Below the pieces are notes generated by a model. It saw only the letters and a program-made list of their open reading frames with translations, ran no database searches and was not told the DNA's origin. A stretch of DNA of 64,000 nt from Paludibacteraceae bacterium. Its GTDB lineage: Bacteria > Bacteroidota > Bacteroidia > Bacteroidales > Paludibacteraceae. Each line of letters starts with the position of its first letter. The first letter of the stretch is position 1. The translations under genes and the position numbers were made by a program. This document shows, piece after piece, positions 19,342 to 28,776 of this stretch. The stretch covers positions 1-64,000 of the forward strand of contig JAFRNH010000041.1 in assembly GCA_017430235.1 (NCBI GenBank). Direction: 5' to 3'.

Positions 19342-20520
19342 ATGAAAAAAGTAGTAAGATTGGGCTGGACTGCTATAATGGCTCTCACATTGGCCAGTGT
19401 TTCGACAAGTTGTGGCGATGACAAGAAACAGTCTGCCGAAGAAAACAAGGTCGAAGAGAAGATTGTAAAGATTCGTACGGAGACTGTTGTTAAGCAGGAG
19501 ATCGAACGAGAGGTGGATTGTACTTCTGTGCTTGAGGGATATGAGACGATGAATGTGTCTCCTTCATTGACAGGTATCATTGAAAAGAGATATAAAGATG
19601 TTGGTGATCGTGTTGCAGCTGGCGAGTTGTTGGTTCGCATGGATCAAACTCAATTGAAACAAGCCAAACTCCAAGTGGCTAATCTGGAAACAGAGATGAA
19701 ACGTATGGATGCTTTGCTTGCTGGTGGTAACGTCACACAACAGCTCTACGATCAAACGAAATTGGGTTACGATCAGGCGAAAGAACAATTAGAGTTTTTG
19801 CAAACCAATACCTTCTTTAAGGCAACATTCCCAGGTATTGTTTCTGCTCGTAACTATGAGAATGGCGAGTTGTACAATGGTGCACGTCCTATCTTAACCG
19901 TTGTTCAGATCAACCTTTTGAAGACGATTATCAACGTGCCAGAAATGTATTTCCCTAAAATCAAACAGGGTATGAAGTTGGATATCATCTCTGATATCTA
20001 TCCAGATGCTAAATTCCCTGCTACAATAGAAACAATCTATCCTACAATTGATGCTGCTACTCACACTTTCCAATGTAAGGTGAGAATCCCTAACGGAAGT
20101 CTTAAACTTCGTCCGGGTATGTATATCCATACAACAGTACCTGTTGGAAAAGAGAAGGTGGTAGCAGTTCCTTATCAATCTGTTTTGAAATTGTCAGGAT
20201 CTAATGATCGTTATTTGTTCTTAAACGAAGATGGCTATGCAAAACGTGTTTCTGTTGAAATCGGACAACGTTTCAATAAATACATCGAAGTGTTTGCTGA
20301 AGATGTTCGTGAGGGCAAAGAGGTGGTAGTTCAAGGTCAGAATGGTTTGATCGATGGAACGAAGGTTCAAGTATTGAATACTACTTATGAAGAGGAGGCT
20401 GCTGCTAAATCAGGAACAGACACATCTCTTGTTCCAGCAGAAGAGAAAGAGGTTGTAGCTACACCTGTAGAGGAAAAATCACAAGTAAATGATCAGAAAG
20501 ATTTAAATAAGAAAAAATGA
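19342..20520 (+). CDS. RND efflux membrane-fusion lipoprotein
   Basis: A 392-residue HlyD/AcrA-type adaptor with a lipoprotein signal (LASVSTSC). GYETMNVSPSLTGIIEKRYKD and the later FPGIVSARNYENGELY form the two half-lipoyl motifs that flank a short coiled coil (LKQAKLQVANLETEMKRMD), followed by a beta-barrel part (LRPGMYIHTTVPVG). The C-terminus has a charged, low-complexity tail rich in Glu, Lys and Val. Its stop overlaps the pump start by ATGA. Confidence 0.92.
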   Translation: MKKVVRLGWTAIMALTLASVSTSCGDDKKQSAEENKVEEKIVKIRTETVVKQEIEREVDCTSVLEGYETMNVSPSLTGIIEKRYKDVGDRVAAGELLVRMDQTQLKQAKLQVANLETEMKRMDALLAGGNVTQQLYDQTKLGYDQAKEQLEFLQTNTFFKATFPGIVSARNYENGELYNGARPILTVVQINLLKTIINVPEMYFPKIKQGMKLDIISDIYPDAKFPATIETIYPTIDAATHTFQCKVRIPNGSLKLRPGMYIHTTVPVGKEKVVAVPYQSVLKLSGSNDRYLFLNEDGYAKRVSVEIGQRFNKYIEVFAEDVREGKEVVVQGQNGLIDGTKVQVLNTTYEEEAAAKSGTDTSLVPAEEKEVVATPVEEKSQVNDQKDLNKKK

Positions 20521-23500
20521 GTATCTATAAAACCGCGATAAACAAACCGGTCACCTCTATTTTGATATTTGTGGCCGTTATGTTGATGGGTATATTTGCA
20601 TATATCAAATTGCCTATCGACCAATATCCAGAGATTGATCCACCGTTTGTGGCTGTCATGTGTGCCTATCCTGGTGCCAATGCGAGTGAGGTGGAAACCA
20701 ATATCACCAAGTATTTGGAGAATGCATTGAACTCTGTGGATGGATTGGATGAGTTGACTTCTACATCAAAAGATAATCTATCCTTGGTAGCTCTTGAGTT
20801 TGAATGGGGTGGAAATTTGGATGAAGTGATGAACGACATCCGATCGTACGTCGACATGGCAAAGGATAACTTGCCTTCTGGAGCGTCAAACCCTTATATC
20901 ATCAAATTTAACAGCTCCTCCATGCCAATCATCCAGTTTGCTGTTCAGGCAAAAGAGAGTTATCCGGGCTTGGAGAAGATTATGAACGATGAGGTGATCC
21001 CTCAGTTAAGCCGTGTGGACGGTGTGGGTAATGTGAGTATGTCTGGTGAACCTGATCGTTACATCTACGTGGATATCGATCAGAAGCAACTGGATGCCTA
21101 CAGCATTACTTTGGAAACTGTCGGTAATGCCATCGCCAACAATAACTTGAACCTCTCATCTGGTAATGTGAAGATGAAGAAGGAACAATACGCTTTGCAA
21201 GTACGTAGTGAGTACATGGAAAGTTCGGAATTGGCCAACCTCGTCGTTACAACCACACCTGATGGTAAGCAAATCTATGTGCGAGACATCGCTACCGTGC
21301 GCGATACCATCAAGGATCTGACCTTGGATGAAAAGTTTAATGGTGAAGAGGCTGTTCGTCTGATTATTTCTAAACAGACGGGTGGTAATACCGTACAGAT
21401 CTGTAAAGATATTCACAAGGAGTTGGAAAAGATCCAAAAGACACTTCCTGCCGATGTGCAGTTTAAGGAGATCTACGATTCATCTACCGAAATCACCAAT
21501 GCCATCAATTCATTGGAAGAATCAGTGCTCTATGCAGTCGGATTCGTTGTGTTGGTCGTATTGTTCTTCTTGGGTAAGTGGCGTGCTAGTGTCATCATTG
21601 GTTTGACAATCCCTATCTCTTTGTTGGTAGCATTCCTTTACTTGCTCTTTGTGGACAGTTCTTTGAACATCATTTCACTTTGTTCCCTTTCCATTGCAGT
21701 AGGTATGGTGGTGGATGATGCTATTGTGGTCTTGGAGAATATTTCTACACATATAGAACGAGGCTCCAGTCCGCGTGAAGCTGCCATCTATGGTACGAAC
21801 GAGGTATGGGTTTCCGTTATCGCTACTACTTTGGTGATTGCTGCGGTATTCGTTCCGTTGACTATGTTGACAGGTATCGCTGGTGTCATGTTCAAGGAGT
21901 TGGGTTGGATTGTTACCATCGTTTGTTGTACGTCAACGGCAGTGGCTATCTCTTTGGTACCTATGCTTTGCTCTAAATTGTTGAAGGCGAAGACGGTGAA
22001 ACTGGATGCGCATGGTAACATCATCAAAGAAAAAGAGGATACGAGAAAACTTTCTTACAAGAATACCGTCGTTAAGTTCTTGGACAAACTGGATGCTGCT
22101 TATGCTAATATCCTTCGTTGGTGTTTGTCTCATAAATTATATACGTTGTTGATGGTTTTGGGATTCTTCGGTCTCTCATTGGTTCCTGCTTTAACGGGAC
22201 ATATTGGAACCGACTTTATGGCGGTGCCTGATACGGGACGTTTGACTGTCGATGTAGAGTTGTTGCAAGGTACTCGTGTAGAGGAGACGGCCAAGTTTGC
22301 TCGTATGTTGGAGAAACGCTTCTTCGAGATCGTTCCTGAAACACAAAGAATCTCTACTACGTGTGGTTCAAATGATGCTGCAGGAATCTCTGCTTTGTTC
22401 TCTTCTACGAGAAACAACACCATTCAAATGCGTTTTAATGCAGGTAAGAAATATACGCGTGAACGTCCTATCACTGAGATTGCCGAGGTGCTTCGTCAGG
22501 AAATAGCCTCTTACCCAGAAGTGGCCGATTATAAGGTGGCTATATCTTCTGGTGGTGGTATGGGTGGACAAAGTACGGTAGACGTCGAGGTGTACGGATA
22601 TGATTTTGATGCAACGAGTGCATACGCTGCAAAGGTGAAATATTTGTTGGAGAATGATCCTGCCACTCGTGACATTGCACGTAACGTGGATATCAGCCGT
22701 GATGATGACCGTCCGGAATTGAAGGTGACGGTAGATAAGGAGAAGGCTGCACGTCATGGTCTCTCCTCTGCTATTGTTGCTTCATACGTGCGCAACCGTG
22801 TTAATGGTATGGCTTGCGGATATTTGAAAGAAGATGGTGATGAGTATGATATCTTGGTACGTTTGAAAGAAGAAAATAGAAACTCTATTGATGCTATTGA
22901 AGATTTGACCATTCCTACTTCAACAGGATTGGTTAAGTTGAGCGAGATTGCCATTGTTGAGGAATATTGGGGTCCGCCAGAAATCGAGCGTAAGAGTCGT
23001 CAACGTTACTTGAAAGTGGAAGTGACTCCATACAACACCTCTTTGGGTGAATTGGCTGTTGCCATTGAGAGTGTTTTGCCACAAGTAGAGAAACCACACG
23101 GTGTCACTGTTGTCTTGGGTGGTAGCTATGAAGACCAACAAGAGTCATTCCAAGATATGGGATTGTTGCTTTTGATTATTGTCATCTTGGTTTATGTGGT
23201 GATGGCTTCACAGTTTGAATCCTATGCGAAACCATTTATCATCATGATGGCGGTTCCATTCGCCTTCTCGGGTGTGATTTGGGCATTGTTCATCACTGGT
23301 AAATCATTGGATATGATTGGAGCTTTGGGTTGTATCATGTTGGTTGGTATTGTGGTGAAGAATGGTATCGTGTTGGTGGATTATATCAACTTGATGCGAG
23401 ACAGAGGATTTGAATTGAACGAGGCAATTGCCTTGTCAGGTCAATCACGTCTTCGTCCGGTATTGATGACTGCGATGACAACCATCTTGGGTATGTTGCC

Positions 23501-23759
23501 TATGGCGTTGGCTACTTCAGACGGTTCTGAGATGTGGGTGCCAATGGGTGTGGTTGTAATCGGTGGATTGCTAGTCTCTACAATGGTCACTTTGGTGGTT
23601 GTCCCAGTCTTGTATGGTGTTATGTCCAGACATGGCGAACGAGACAAGGAAGAGGAAATCCGTAAACAATATATCTTTATGGATATTAATGCGGACGACG
23701 AGGGAGAAACGAAAAGGTCTCTTCCCAAAAATGAGGAAAATAGGTTAGATAAACGATAA
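20517..23759 (+). CDS. RND-family efflux pump (AcrB-like)
   Basis: A 1080-residue inner-membrane proton antiporter of the hydrophobe/amphiphile efflux class. The proton-relay aspartates lie in GMVVDDAIVV (TM4) and the matching lysine in GIVVKNGIVLVDY (TM10). Two large periplasmic loops follow TM1 and TM7 as expected. The charged C-terminal tail beyond TM12 is ordinary. ATGA overlap with the fusion-protein gene indicates translational coupling. Substrates cannot be deduced. Confidence 0.95.
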   Translation: MSIYKTAINKPVTSILIFVAVMLMGIFAYIKLPIDQYPEIDPPFVAVMCAYPGANASEVETNITKYLENALNSVDGLDELTSTSKDNLSLVALEFEWGGNLDEVMNDIRSYVDMAKDNLPSGASNPYIIKFNSSSMPIIQFAVQAKESYPGLEKIMNDEVIPQLSRVDGVGNVSMSGEPDRYIYVDIDQKQLDAYSITLETVGNAIANNNLNLSSGNVKMKKEQYALQVRSEYMESSELANLVVTTTPDGKQIYVRDIATVRDTIKDLTLDEKFNGEEAVRLIISKQTGGNTVQICKDIHKELEKIQKTLPADVQFKEIYDSSTEITNAINSLEESVLYAVGFVVLVVLFFLGKWRASVIIGLTIPISLLVAFLYLLFVDSSLNIISLCSLSIAVGMVVDDAIVVLENISTHIERGSSPREAAIYGTNEVWVSVIATTLVIAAVFVPLTMLTGIAGVMFKELGWIVTIVCCTSTAVAISLVPMLCSKLLKAKTVKLDAHGNIIKEKEDTRKLSYKNTVVKFLDKLDAAYANILRWCLSHKLYTLLMVLGFFGLSLVPALTGHIGTDFMAVPDTGRLTVDVELLQGTRVEETAKFARMLEKRFFEIVPETQRISTTCGSNDAAGISALFSSTRNNTIQMRFNAGKKYTRERPITEIAEVLRQEIASYPEVADYKVAISSGGGMGGQSTVDVEVYGYDFDATSAYAAKVKYLLENDPATRDIARNVDISRDDDRPELKVTVDKEKAARHGLSSAIVASYVRNRVNGMACGYLKEDGDEYDILVRLKEENRNSIDAIEDLTIPTSTGLVKLSEIAIVEEYWGPPEIERKSRQRYLKVEVTPYNTSLGELAVAIESVLPQVEKPHGVTVVLGGSYEDQQESFQDMGLLLLIIVILVYVVMASQFESYAKPFIIMMAVPFAFSGVIWALFITGKSLDMIGALGCIMLVGIVVKNGIVLVDYINLMRDRGFELNEAIALSGQSRLRPVLMTAMTTILGMLPMALATSDGSEMWVPMGVVVIGGLLVSTMVTLVVVPVLYGVMSRHGERDKEEEIRKQYIFMDINADDEGETKRSLPKNEENRLDKR

Positions 23760-23771
23760 AAGGTAATAGAT

Positions 23772-24065
23772 ATGAAATCAGTAATGATTGTATTCAACCA
23801 AGCCAATACGGAACGTGTTGAGTATATGTTAGACAAATTAGGTATCAATGGATTTACCTTTTTTGAGCAGGTACAAGGTAGAGGCACCAATGGTGGTCAG
23901 CCTCATAGAGGTACCCATACATGGCCGGAAATGAATTCTGCAGTGATAACTGTTGTGGAGGATGATCAAGTACAGGATCTTATGAAAACGATTCATAAAC
24001 TAGATCTTCGTAACGAAGAGGTGGGTGTCCGTGCTTTTGTATGGAACATCGAGCAGACTGTATGA
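23772..24065 (+). CDS. PII-like protein of the efflux operon (PG0541-type)
   Basis: A 97-residue protein with the ferredoxin-like beta-alpha-beta pattern of PII-like proteins (SVMIVFNQANTERVEYML, then a loop with GRGTNGGQPHRGTHTWPEM). It is encoded 12 bases after the RND pump and before a strong terminator. A gene of the same kind ends the efflux operon of Porphyromonas (PG0538-PG0541), which is the basis for the name. It may sense a small ligand and modulate the transporter; that role is inference from PII biology. Confidence 0.8.
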   Translation: MKSVMIVFNQANTERVEYMLDKLGINGFTFFEQVQGRGTNGGQPHRGTHTWPEMNSAVITVVEDDQVQDLMKTIHKLDLRNEEVGVRAFVWNIEQTV

Positions 24066-24111
24066 AGTTGGTAATATAGCAATGGCTTGTGAAGGCCACT
24101 ACTTTTTTCAG

Positions 24112-24152
24112 GTTGGGATTATACTTCGTGTATGGTCCCAACTTTTGTTTTT
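24112..24152 (+). terminator. Terminator of the efflux operon
   Basis: GTTGGGA/TCCCAAC closes a hairpin whose inner part pairs around a TTCG tetraloop; a T-rich run (TTTTGTTTTT) follows. It lies about 45 bases after the PII-like gene. Confidence 0.85.
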
Positions 24153-24163
24153 GAATGAATGTT

Positions 24164-24397
24164 TTATCGAAACACGGCATTCTCCACCTCGTTTTTCAGA
24201 AACGAGGAAACGTATCCGACACTTTGAAAATATAATCCGGTAGATGTTTCTTGCAAACGTTCAAACGTCTCAGATGTATAAAGAATATCTAATGCCTCCG
24301 ACGGAGTATATCCATAGTTCTTCATCAACCAATCGGCTAACTCCACAGTGAGTTCTTCCTTCATTAATTCTATTTGTTCCTTCGTCAATCTGGTCAT
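24164..24397 (-). CDS. Small helical protein, third gene of DUF3791/DUF3990 trio
   Basis: A 77-residue charged, helical protein (LTKEQIELMKEELTVELADW) with a segment TSETFERLQETSTGLYFQS. Its start overlaps the stop of the DUF3990 gene by ATGA, so it is made together with it. No domain name can be given with confidence. It may be a cofactor or antitoxin-like partner of the ADP-ribosyltransferase-like protein encoded upstream; the position is the only support. Confidence 0.65.
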   Translation of the reverse strand: MTRLTKEQIELMKEELTVELADWLMKNYGYTPSEALDILYTSETFERLQETSTGLYFQSVGYVSSFLKNEVENAVFR

Positions 24398-24873
24398 ATC
24401 GCTTCTAGTTTTGAAAGTGCACGTTCTGTGCCAAAGAAATATTGAAAAGTTATTCCTTTCGCATATTTTAATTCTTCAATCATCTTTTGCAGTGTTATCA
24501 CTCCACCACGATAACGTCTCAGTTGATAGTTGACTCCATCATCAGCAATGGGTCCATATACGATATCATAGTTATGAGAAGGTTGTATCATGTTTTCATC
24601 TCGATTATTAAGAACAAAATTAGCCCAATCTTCACTGTAATCATCAAATATCAACACTCGCAATTCGCCAGATGTTAAAACATTTTCATCAAAAGAAAAC
24701 TCATTTACGACAACTTCCCCGGTCTTAGTTTGATCTACTTTTGTTCGAGCAAGTTCGAATGCCTGCTGCCTATCAGCAGATAGATAAAATCCTTGTCCGA
24801 AATCCTTAAATGGTTTCGAAAGGTTTATATCTGGATTTGTAACCCTCATATTTGAACCATGATATAGAATCAT
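24394..24873 (-). CDS. DUF3990 protein, ADP-ribosyltransferase-like
   Basis: A 159-residue protein starting MILYHGSN, then DFGQGFYLSADRQQAFELA, a DIVYGPIADDG block and a C-terminal FQYFFGTERALSKL block: the order of conserved blocks in DUF3990. The HG and GFYLS motifs match the His and Tyr positions of ADP-ribosyltransferase folds. It overlaps its neighbours by ATGA on both sides in a three-gene unit with a DUF3791 gene first, a pairing seen in many Bacteroidetes and thought to be toxin-antitoxin-like. Toxicity and target are not shown. Confidence 0.8.
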   Translation of the reverse strand: MILYHGSNMRVTNPDINLSKPFKDFGQGFYLSADRQQAFELARTKVDQTKTGEVVVNEFSFDENVLTSGELRVLIFDDYSEDWANFVLNNRDENMIQPSHNYDIVYGPIADDGVNYQLRRYRGGVITLQKMIEELKYAKGITFQYFFGTERALSKLEAI

Positions 24874-25094
24874 TGCAACTTTCCCCCATTGTTTTTACAA
24901 ACTTCAACTAAAGCCTCTACAGAATCTTTAAAAGAAAAGGTGTGAACCACATTGTAGTGTTTATACAAATAATCCAAACCTTTAAAACGTTTTAAATATG
25001 CATACGCTTGTCGCGGCTGAATCTGAAATTTAGCCGAAAACTCATTGATAAGAGCTACTACATATCCAACTGTATTATGATCTTCTCTTGACAT
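24870..25094 (-). CDS. DUF3791 protein, likely partner of DUF3990
   Basis: A 74-residue protein with the DUF3791 pattern: an N-terminal helix (VGYVVALINEFSAKF), QAYAYLKRFKGLDYLYKHY in the middle and a short C-terminal helix (DSVEALVEVCKNNGG). First gene of the trio, with a 4-base overlap to the DUF3990 gene. In an antitoxin-toxin reading this would be the antitoxin, placed first as is usual. Confidence 0.78.
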   Translation of the reverse strand: MSREDHNTVGYVVALINEFSAKFQIQPRQAYAYLKRFKGLDYLYKHYNVVHTFSFKDSVEALVEVCKNNGGKLQ

Positions 25095-25268
25095 AGTCTT
25101 CTATAGATGGGTTCTATATTAACCCACAGTTCATGCTGATTTTTGTTTCTACGGTGAATTTACAGAACTCACCTAATAATTAATGTTCAAAAATAACAAT
25201 TTAATTCAGTCTGACAAAATCATTAGTAGAGACTTCAAAAAAATTATCGATAGATGATGATAAAATTG

Positions 25269-25276
25269 TAGTTTTG
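25269..25276 (+). promoter_or_regulatory. -7 box before CotH gene
   Basis: TAGTTTTG fits TAnnTTTG, 26 bases before the ATG at 25302. Confidence 0.45.
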
Positions 25277-25301
25277 CAAATATTTAGTTATCTTGGACAA
25301 C

Positions 25302-28292
25302 ATGAAGAAAATTGTACTATTTCAACTATTGCTGTGTGTGCTGTGCGTTTCAAATTCAAATGCTGAAATTCACATCACGGAAATCATGACAAACAACGTC
25401 GCTACAATTGTCAGTGATAAATACAACTACGATGGGTATGTTGAATTCTATAACGATGGCTCGGCTGTTGATTTGAAGGGCTGGACTGTAACCAATATAA
25501 AGGAGGGCAAAACGGATTGGAGTCTCGTATTGGATTCTTCTCACGTTATCCCTAACGGCTATTCTTTACTGTTTTTTGGTAAGGAGGAGTCGAGCAGTAG
25601 CACGGCAATGCGCGTTCATCATAATTATGCTGGTAGCGTACCCAAAAAACTATCTACGGACGAGGGTGTAATCTTATTTTCAAAAGATGAAAAAAGCATC
25701 GCATTGTCTTACCCAAAACAATATCCACATATCGCCTATTGTGAGGATGGATTCATGATTCCTACTCCTGGTGAAGTGAACGATGGTTTGACCACCGTCA
25801 TCTCCAACCGAGTGACATCACCTACCTTTAAAACCAACACACCAGGGCTGTATGAGAGTGCCTTGACCGTCGAACTGGATTGTGAAGTAGATGATGCACA
25901 AATCTATTATACCTTGAATGGCGATATACCTACTCCTGCGAACGGTACAAGATATGAGGGTGCTATCTCGATTGAGCAGACTACCGTTGTACGTGCAAGA
26001 GCATACCGAGAGGGTATGCTGTTCAGTGAGATCCTTACGGGTAGTTTCATTCTCCCCGATAAGTTTTATGAGGCTTGCAAGGGTGTGGGCACTCGTCTCC
26101 CAGTCGTTTCTCTCTCTGGCAATAACGAGGATATCTTTGGCGATAGCCTTGGTCTGTATGTGGAGGGAACCAATGGAATCGTAGCTGGATGCTATGATTT
26201 CCCTGCCAACTACAATCGCGAATGGATGCGCTCGGTTAATTTCGAATATATCCTAGATGGGAATGTGGTGGATAATCAGGAGGTTGAAATTGGCGTCTAT
26301 GGTGGTTGTACAAGAATACATGTGGCAAAAAGTTTGAAAATCAAGGCGAATAAACGCTCGGGAAAGGCCAAGATGCAGTATGATAATTTCTTCCCTGCGC
26401 GTGATTACAAGAAATACAAGAGTCTTGCCTTGCGTAACGGTGGTAATGGCTATTCATACGTTCAGCCTCGTTGGCGAGATATGTTCATACAAAGTCTTGG
26501 CGATAGGATGAACCTCGACAGACAGATGGCACAGCCGGTGGCCTTCTATCTGAATGGAATTTTCTATGGCATGATGATTCTTACGGAACGAACCAACGAG
26601 GATTACGTCTATCATAACTATGGACTTGACGAGGATGAGATCGATTTCTTGGGAGTGGGCTATTCCTGTGAGGCAGGCACGAAAGAGGCCTACAATGTGA
26701 TGATTGACTATGTCAGCAAGAGTTATTCAAACGATGATTTTTACGATCGGTTGGCAACGATGATGGATATTGATGAGTACATCGATTATCAGATTTTGGA
26801 ACAATACGTTGGTAATACCGATTGGGTCTCTAACAACATCAAACTATGGCGAAAACATGATGGTGGCAAGTTCCGTTGGATTCTGTATGATACGGATTTC
26901 GGTCTCTCCAAAGCGACCTCGGTGGATAAGGACATGATCAAGTTTGCCACGGAGGAGAAGGGTGTCGAGTCGATGTGGGTGTTACTCAGATCGTGTCTTA
27001 AGAATGAGGACTTCCGCTGGCAGTTCCTGGATCAGTATCTAGATCGAATTGAAACAGAGTTTACGGATGAACGAATCGACACGAAGTTGGACTCTATCTG
27101 GGACTTGACGAGACTTGATATGTGTGCGACAATTAAGAACTCAGGTTTCTTGGATGCTCCAGGCAACCCAGCTGCCTTTGATGAAACGGTTGAGCAGATG
27201 CGTACCTTTGCCAAGGAGCGTAAGGTGTATGTTATTGATCAGTTGAAGGAACGGTTTGGTTTGGGAGATGATACTGTTATCGTAAAGATAAGACCCGTGT
27301 TCCCTAATGAAGAGACACCAGATTTTTCTTTCCTTCTGAATAAAAGAAAGGTCAGTTCTTTAAAATACAACACATGGAGATATGCAGGAGAACGGTTGAA
27401 GGTGGAGCCGATTGTTCCTGCAGGATATAAGATACAACGATGGGCTGTCAATGACACGATTGTTAGGACCGACAACAATAACAAGTACCTCGGTAGCACG
27501 TTGACTACCTACGCACAGGCAAAGGAGTTGAAAGTGTCGATATATTTTGAATACGATCCAGACTATATACTTCCGACAGATCTTCACCTGAATGAGGTTT
27601 GTGCCTCTAATACAATAATTACCGATGGAAAGGAGGATTTTCCAGATTGGATTGAGGTATACAATGGCAGTGACAAAGATGTTGATTTAGCAGGAATGAT
27701 TGTCGAGAACGTAACAAAGGCAGTGAAGTGTACCATACCAAAAGGATTTGACGAGACGGTGGTACCTGCCCATGGCTACACTCTCCTTTGGGCAGACAAG
27801 GAGCCAGAGAAGGGACCATTGCATCTGAATTTCAAACTAGGGGTAACCGCATCAGAGACCATCACATTAACAGCTCCATATAGGGACAGTGAGACACTCT
27901 TGAGTTCGATAGCCTACGAGACCCATGCTACGGATGATTCATACGGACGAGTGTCTGATGGTGTTTCCGAGTTTACTATCTTTGAAAAGTGTGTTGATTC
28001 AGAAGGGAAGGAGTATCTCACATCCACTCCGCTTAATCCGAATGGTAGCATAATATGCGAGACTGTTTCTGAAGAGCCACCTTTTGCAGAATCAGGAGTT
28101 CGCTTATATGTTCATGATGGATCGATAGTTTTGGAGCAAGTAGAAAGAGGTAGTCAGGTAGAGGTCTATTCCACGATAGGCACTCTAGTAGCCAAGCAGA
28201 CGGCAGTTTCAGAGAGTGTGGTCATCCCGCTTCCTGTCTCAGGGGTTTATATTGTCAGGGTTGGAGAGAAGTGTTGGAAGGTTATTGTTTGA
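25302..28292 (+). CDS. Secreted CotH-kinase-domain protein with lamin-tail domains
   Basis: A signal peptide (VLFQLLLCVLCVSNSNA) is followed by a lamin-tail-like domain (about residues 22-130, GYVEFYNDGSAVDLKGW), a chitobiase C-terminal-like domain (YYTLNGDIPTPANGTRY, about 195-245), a CotH protein-kinase-like region (about 290-640, with FYLNGIFYGMMILTERTNED and ILYDTDFG), a second lamin-tail domain (LHLNEVCASNTIITDG, about 755-880) and a C-terminal tail resembling a T9SS sorting signal. CotH proteins phosphorylate spore-coat proteins in Bacillus; the substrate in Bacteroidetes is unknown. ATG at 25302 is preferred over the TTG three codons upstream. Confidence 0.88.
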   Translation: MKKIVLFQLLLCVLCVSNSNAEIHITEIMTNNVATIVSDKYNYDGYVEFYNDGSAVDLKGWTVTNIKEGKTDWSLVLDSSHVIPNGYSLLFFGKEESSSSTAMRVHHNYAGSVPKKLSTDEGVILFSKDEKSIALSYPKQYPHIAYCEDGFMIPTPGEVNDGLTTVISNRVTSPTFKTNTPGLYESALTVELDCEVDDAQIYYTLNGDIPTPANGTRYEGAISIEQTTVVRARAYREGMLFSEILTGSFILPDKFYEACKGVGTRLPVVSLSGNNEDIFGDSLGLYVEGTNGIVAGCYDFPANYNREWMRSVNFEYILDGNVVDNQEVEIGVYGGCTRIHVAKSLKIKANKRSGKAKMQYDNFFPARDYKKYKSLALRNGGNGYSYVQPRWRDMFIQSLGDRMNLDRQMAQPVAFYLNGIFYGMMILTERTNEDYVYHNYGLDEDEIDFLGVGYSCEAGTKEAYNVMIDYVSKSYSNDDFYDRLATMMDIDEYIDYQILEQYVGNTDWVSNNIKLWRKHDGGKFRWILYDTDFGLSKATSVDKDMIKFATEEKGVESMWVLLRSCLKNEDFRWQFLDQYLDRIETEFTDERIDTKLDSIWDLTRLDMCATIKNSGFLDAPGNPAAFDETVEQMRTFAKERKVYVIDQLKERFGLGDDTVIVKIRPVFPNEETPDFSFLLNKRKVSSLKYNTWRYAGERLKVEPIVPAGYKIQRWAVNDTIVRTDNNNKYLGSTLTTYAQAKELKVSIYFEYDPDYILPTDLHLNEVCASNTIITDGKEDFPDWIEVYNGSDKDVDLAGMIVENVTKAVKCTIPKGFDETVVPAHGYTLLWADKEPEKGPLHLNFKLGVTASETITLTAPYRDSETLLSSIAYETHATDDSYGRVSDGVSEFTIFEKCVDSEGKEYLTSTPLNPNGSIICETVSEEPPFAESGVRLYVHDGSIVLEQVERGSQVEVYSTIGTLVAKQTAVSESVVIPLPVSGVYIVRVGEKCWKVIV

Positions 28293-28338
28293 AAAGCTAT
28301 TAATGCGTATCTAATTGATTTTTCAGGTGAACACTGTA

Positions 28339-28360
28339 GAGACGCAATGCATTGCGTCTC
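28339..28360. repeat. Perfect 22-base palindrome
   Basis: GAGACGCAATG followed directly by CATTGCGTCTC, a perfect inverted repeat with no loop, 47 bases after the CotH stop. It could end transcription, but its form is that of a dispersed extragenic palindromic element and it leads straight into a tandem repeat. Confidence 0.75.
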
Positions 28361-28363
28361 CTC

Positions 28364-28460
28364 AATTCCACGTCCCCACAATTCCATGTCTTCACAATTC
28401 CACGTCCCCATAATTCCACATCTCCATAAATTTGTATCTCACCAAATTCCACGTATCACC
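28364..28460. repeat. 16-base degenerate tandem repeat, six units
   Basis: Units of the type AATTCCACGTCCCCAC start at 28364, 28380, 28396, 28412 and 28428 with an exact 16-base period; a sixth unit of 17 bases starts at 28444. The copies differ at a few positions each. No coding frame covers them. Confidence 0.85.
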
Positions 28461-28548
28461 AAAATCGAAAATCCCCCGAAATTAATTTATAGAACCCACT
28501 TATAGGGCATTAAGGAAAGTTGCCCAATCTTTCCAGCTAAGGGTTATT

Positions 28549-28650
28549 TCTAAAGTTTGGAGTGGTAAAAATCTAAAGTTTGACATGGTGAAAATCTAAA
28601 GTTTGACATGGTGAAAATCTAAAGTTTAGGTGGGTAAAAATCTAAAGTTT
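28549..28650. repeat. 23-base tandem repeat, five copies
   Basis: The core TCTAAAGTTT starts at 28549, 28572, 28595, 28618 and 28641, an exact 23-base period. The two middle copies are identical (core followed by GACATGGTGAAAA); the outer ones have diverged spacers. All frames carry stops nearby, so it is not coding. The role is unknown. Confidence 0.85.
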
Positions 28651-28762
28651 TGAATGTATGTTGTTGTTTTATAGATATTTATGATTATGTGTTTGCTTTC
28701 TAAAAATGTGCCGTTTTTATGTAAAAATTGCACGCACTTTCTTGTTGTTGAAAAATATTACT

Positions 28763-28770
28763 TATCTTTG
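28763..28770 (+). promoter_or_regulatory. -7 box of the structured RNA candidate
   Basis: TATCTTTG lies directly before the folded region; TTTC about 21 bases upstream may act as a weak -33. Confidence 0.5.
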
Positions 28771-28776
28771 TGACGT

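Noticed and set aside
28339..28360. Simple terminator of the CotH gene
   Set aside because: A loopless palindrome with no T-run continuing into a tandem array fits a repetitive element better, though it may still stop transcription.
28549..28650. CRISPR array
   Set aside because: The period is 23 bases with a 10-base core and near-identical intervals, far too short for repeats plus unique spacers, and no cas gene is present.
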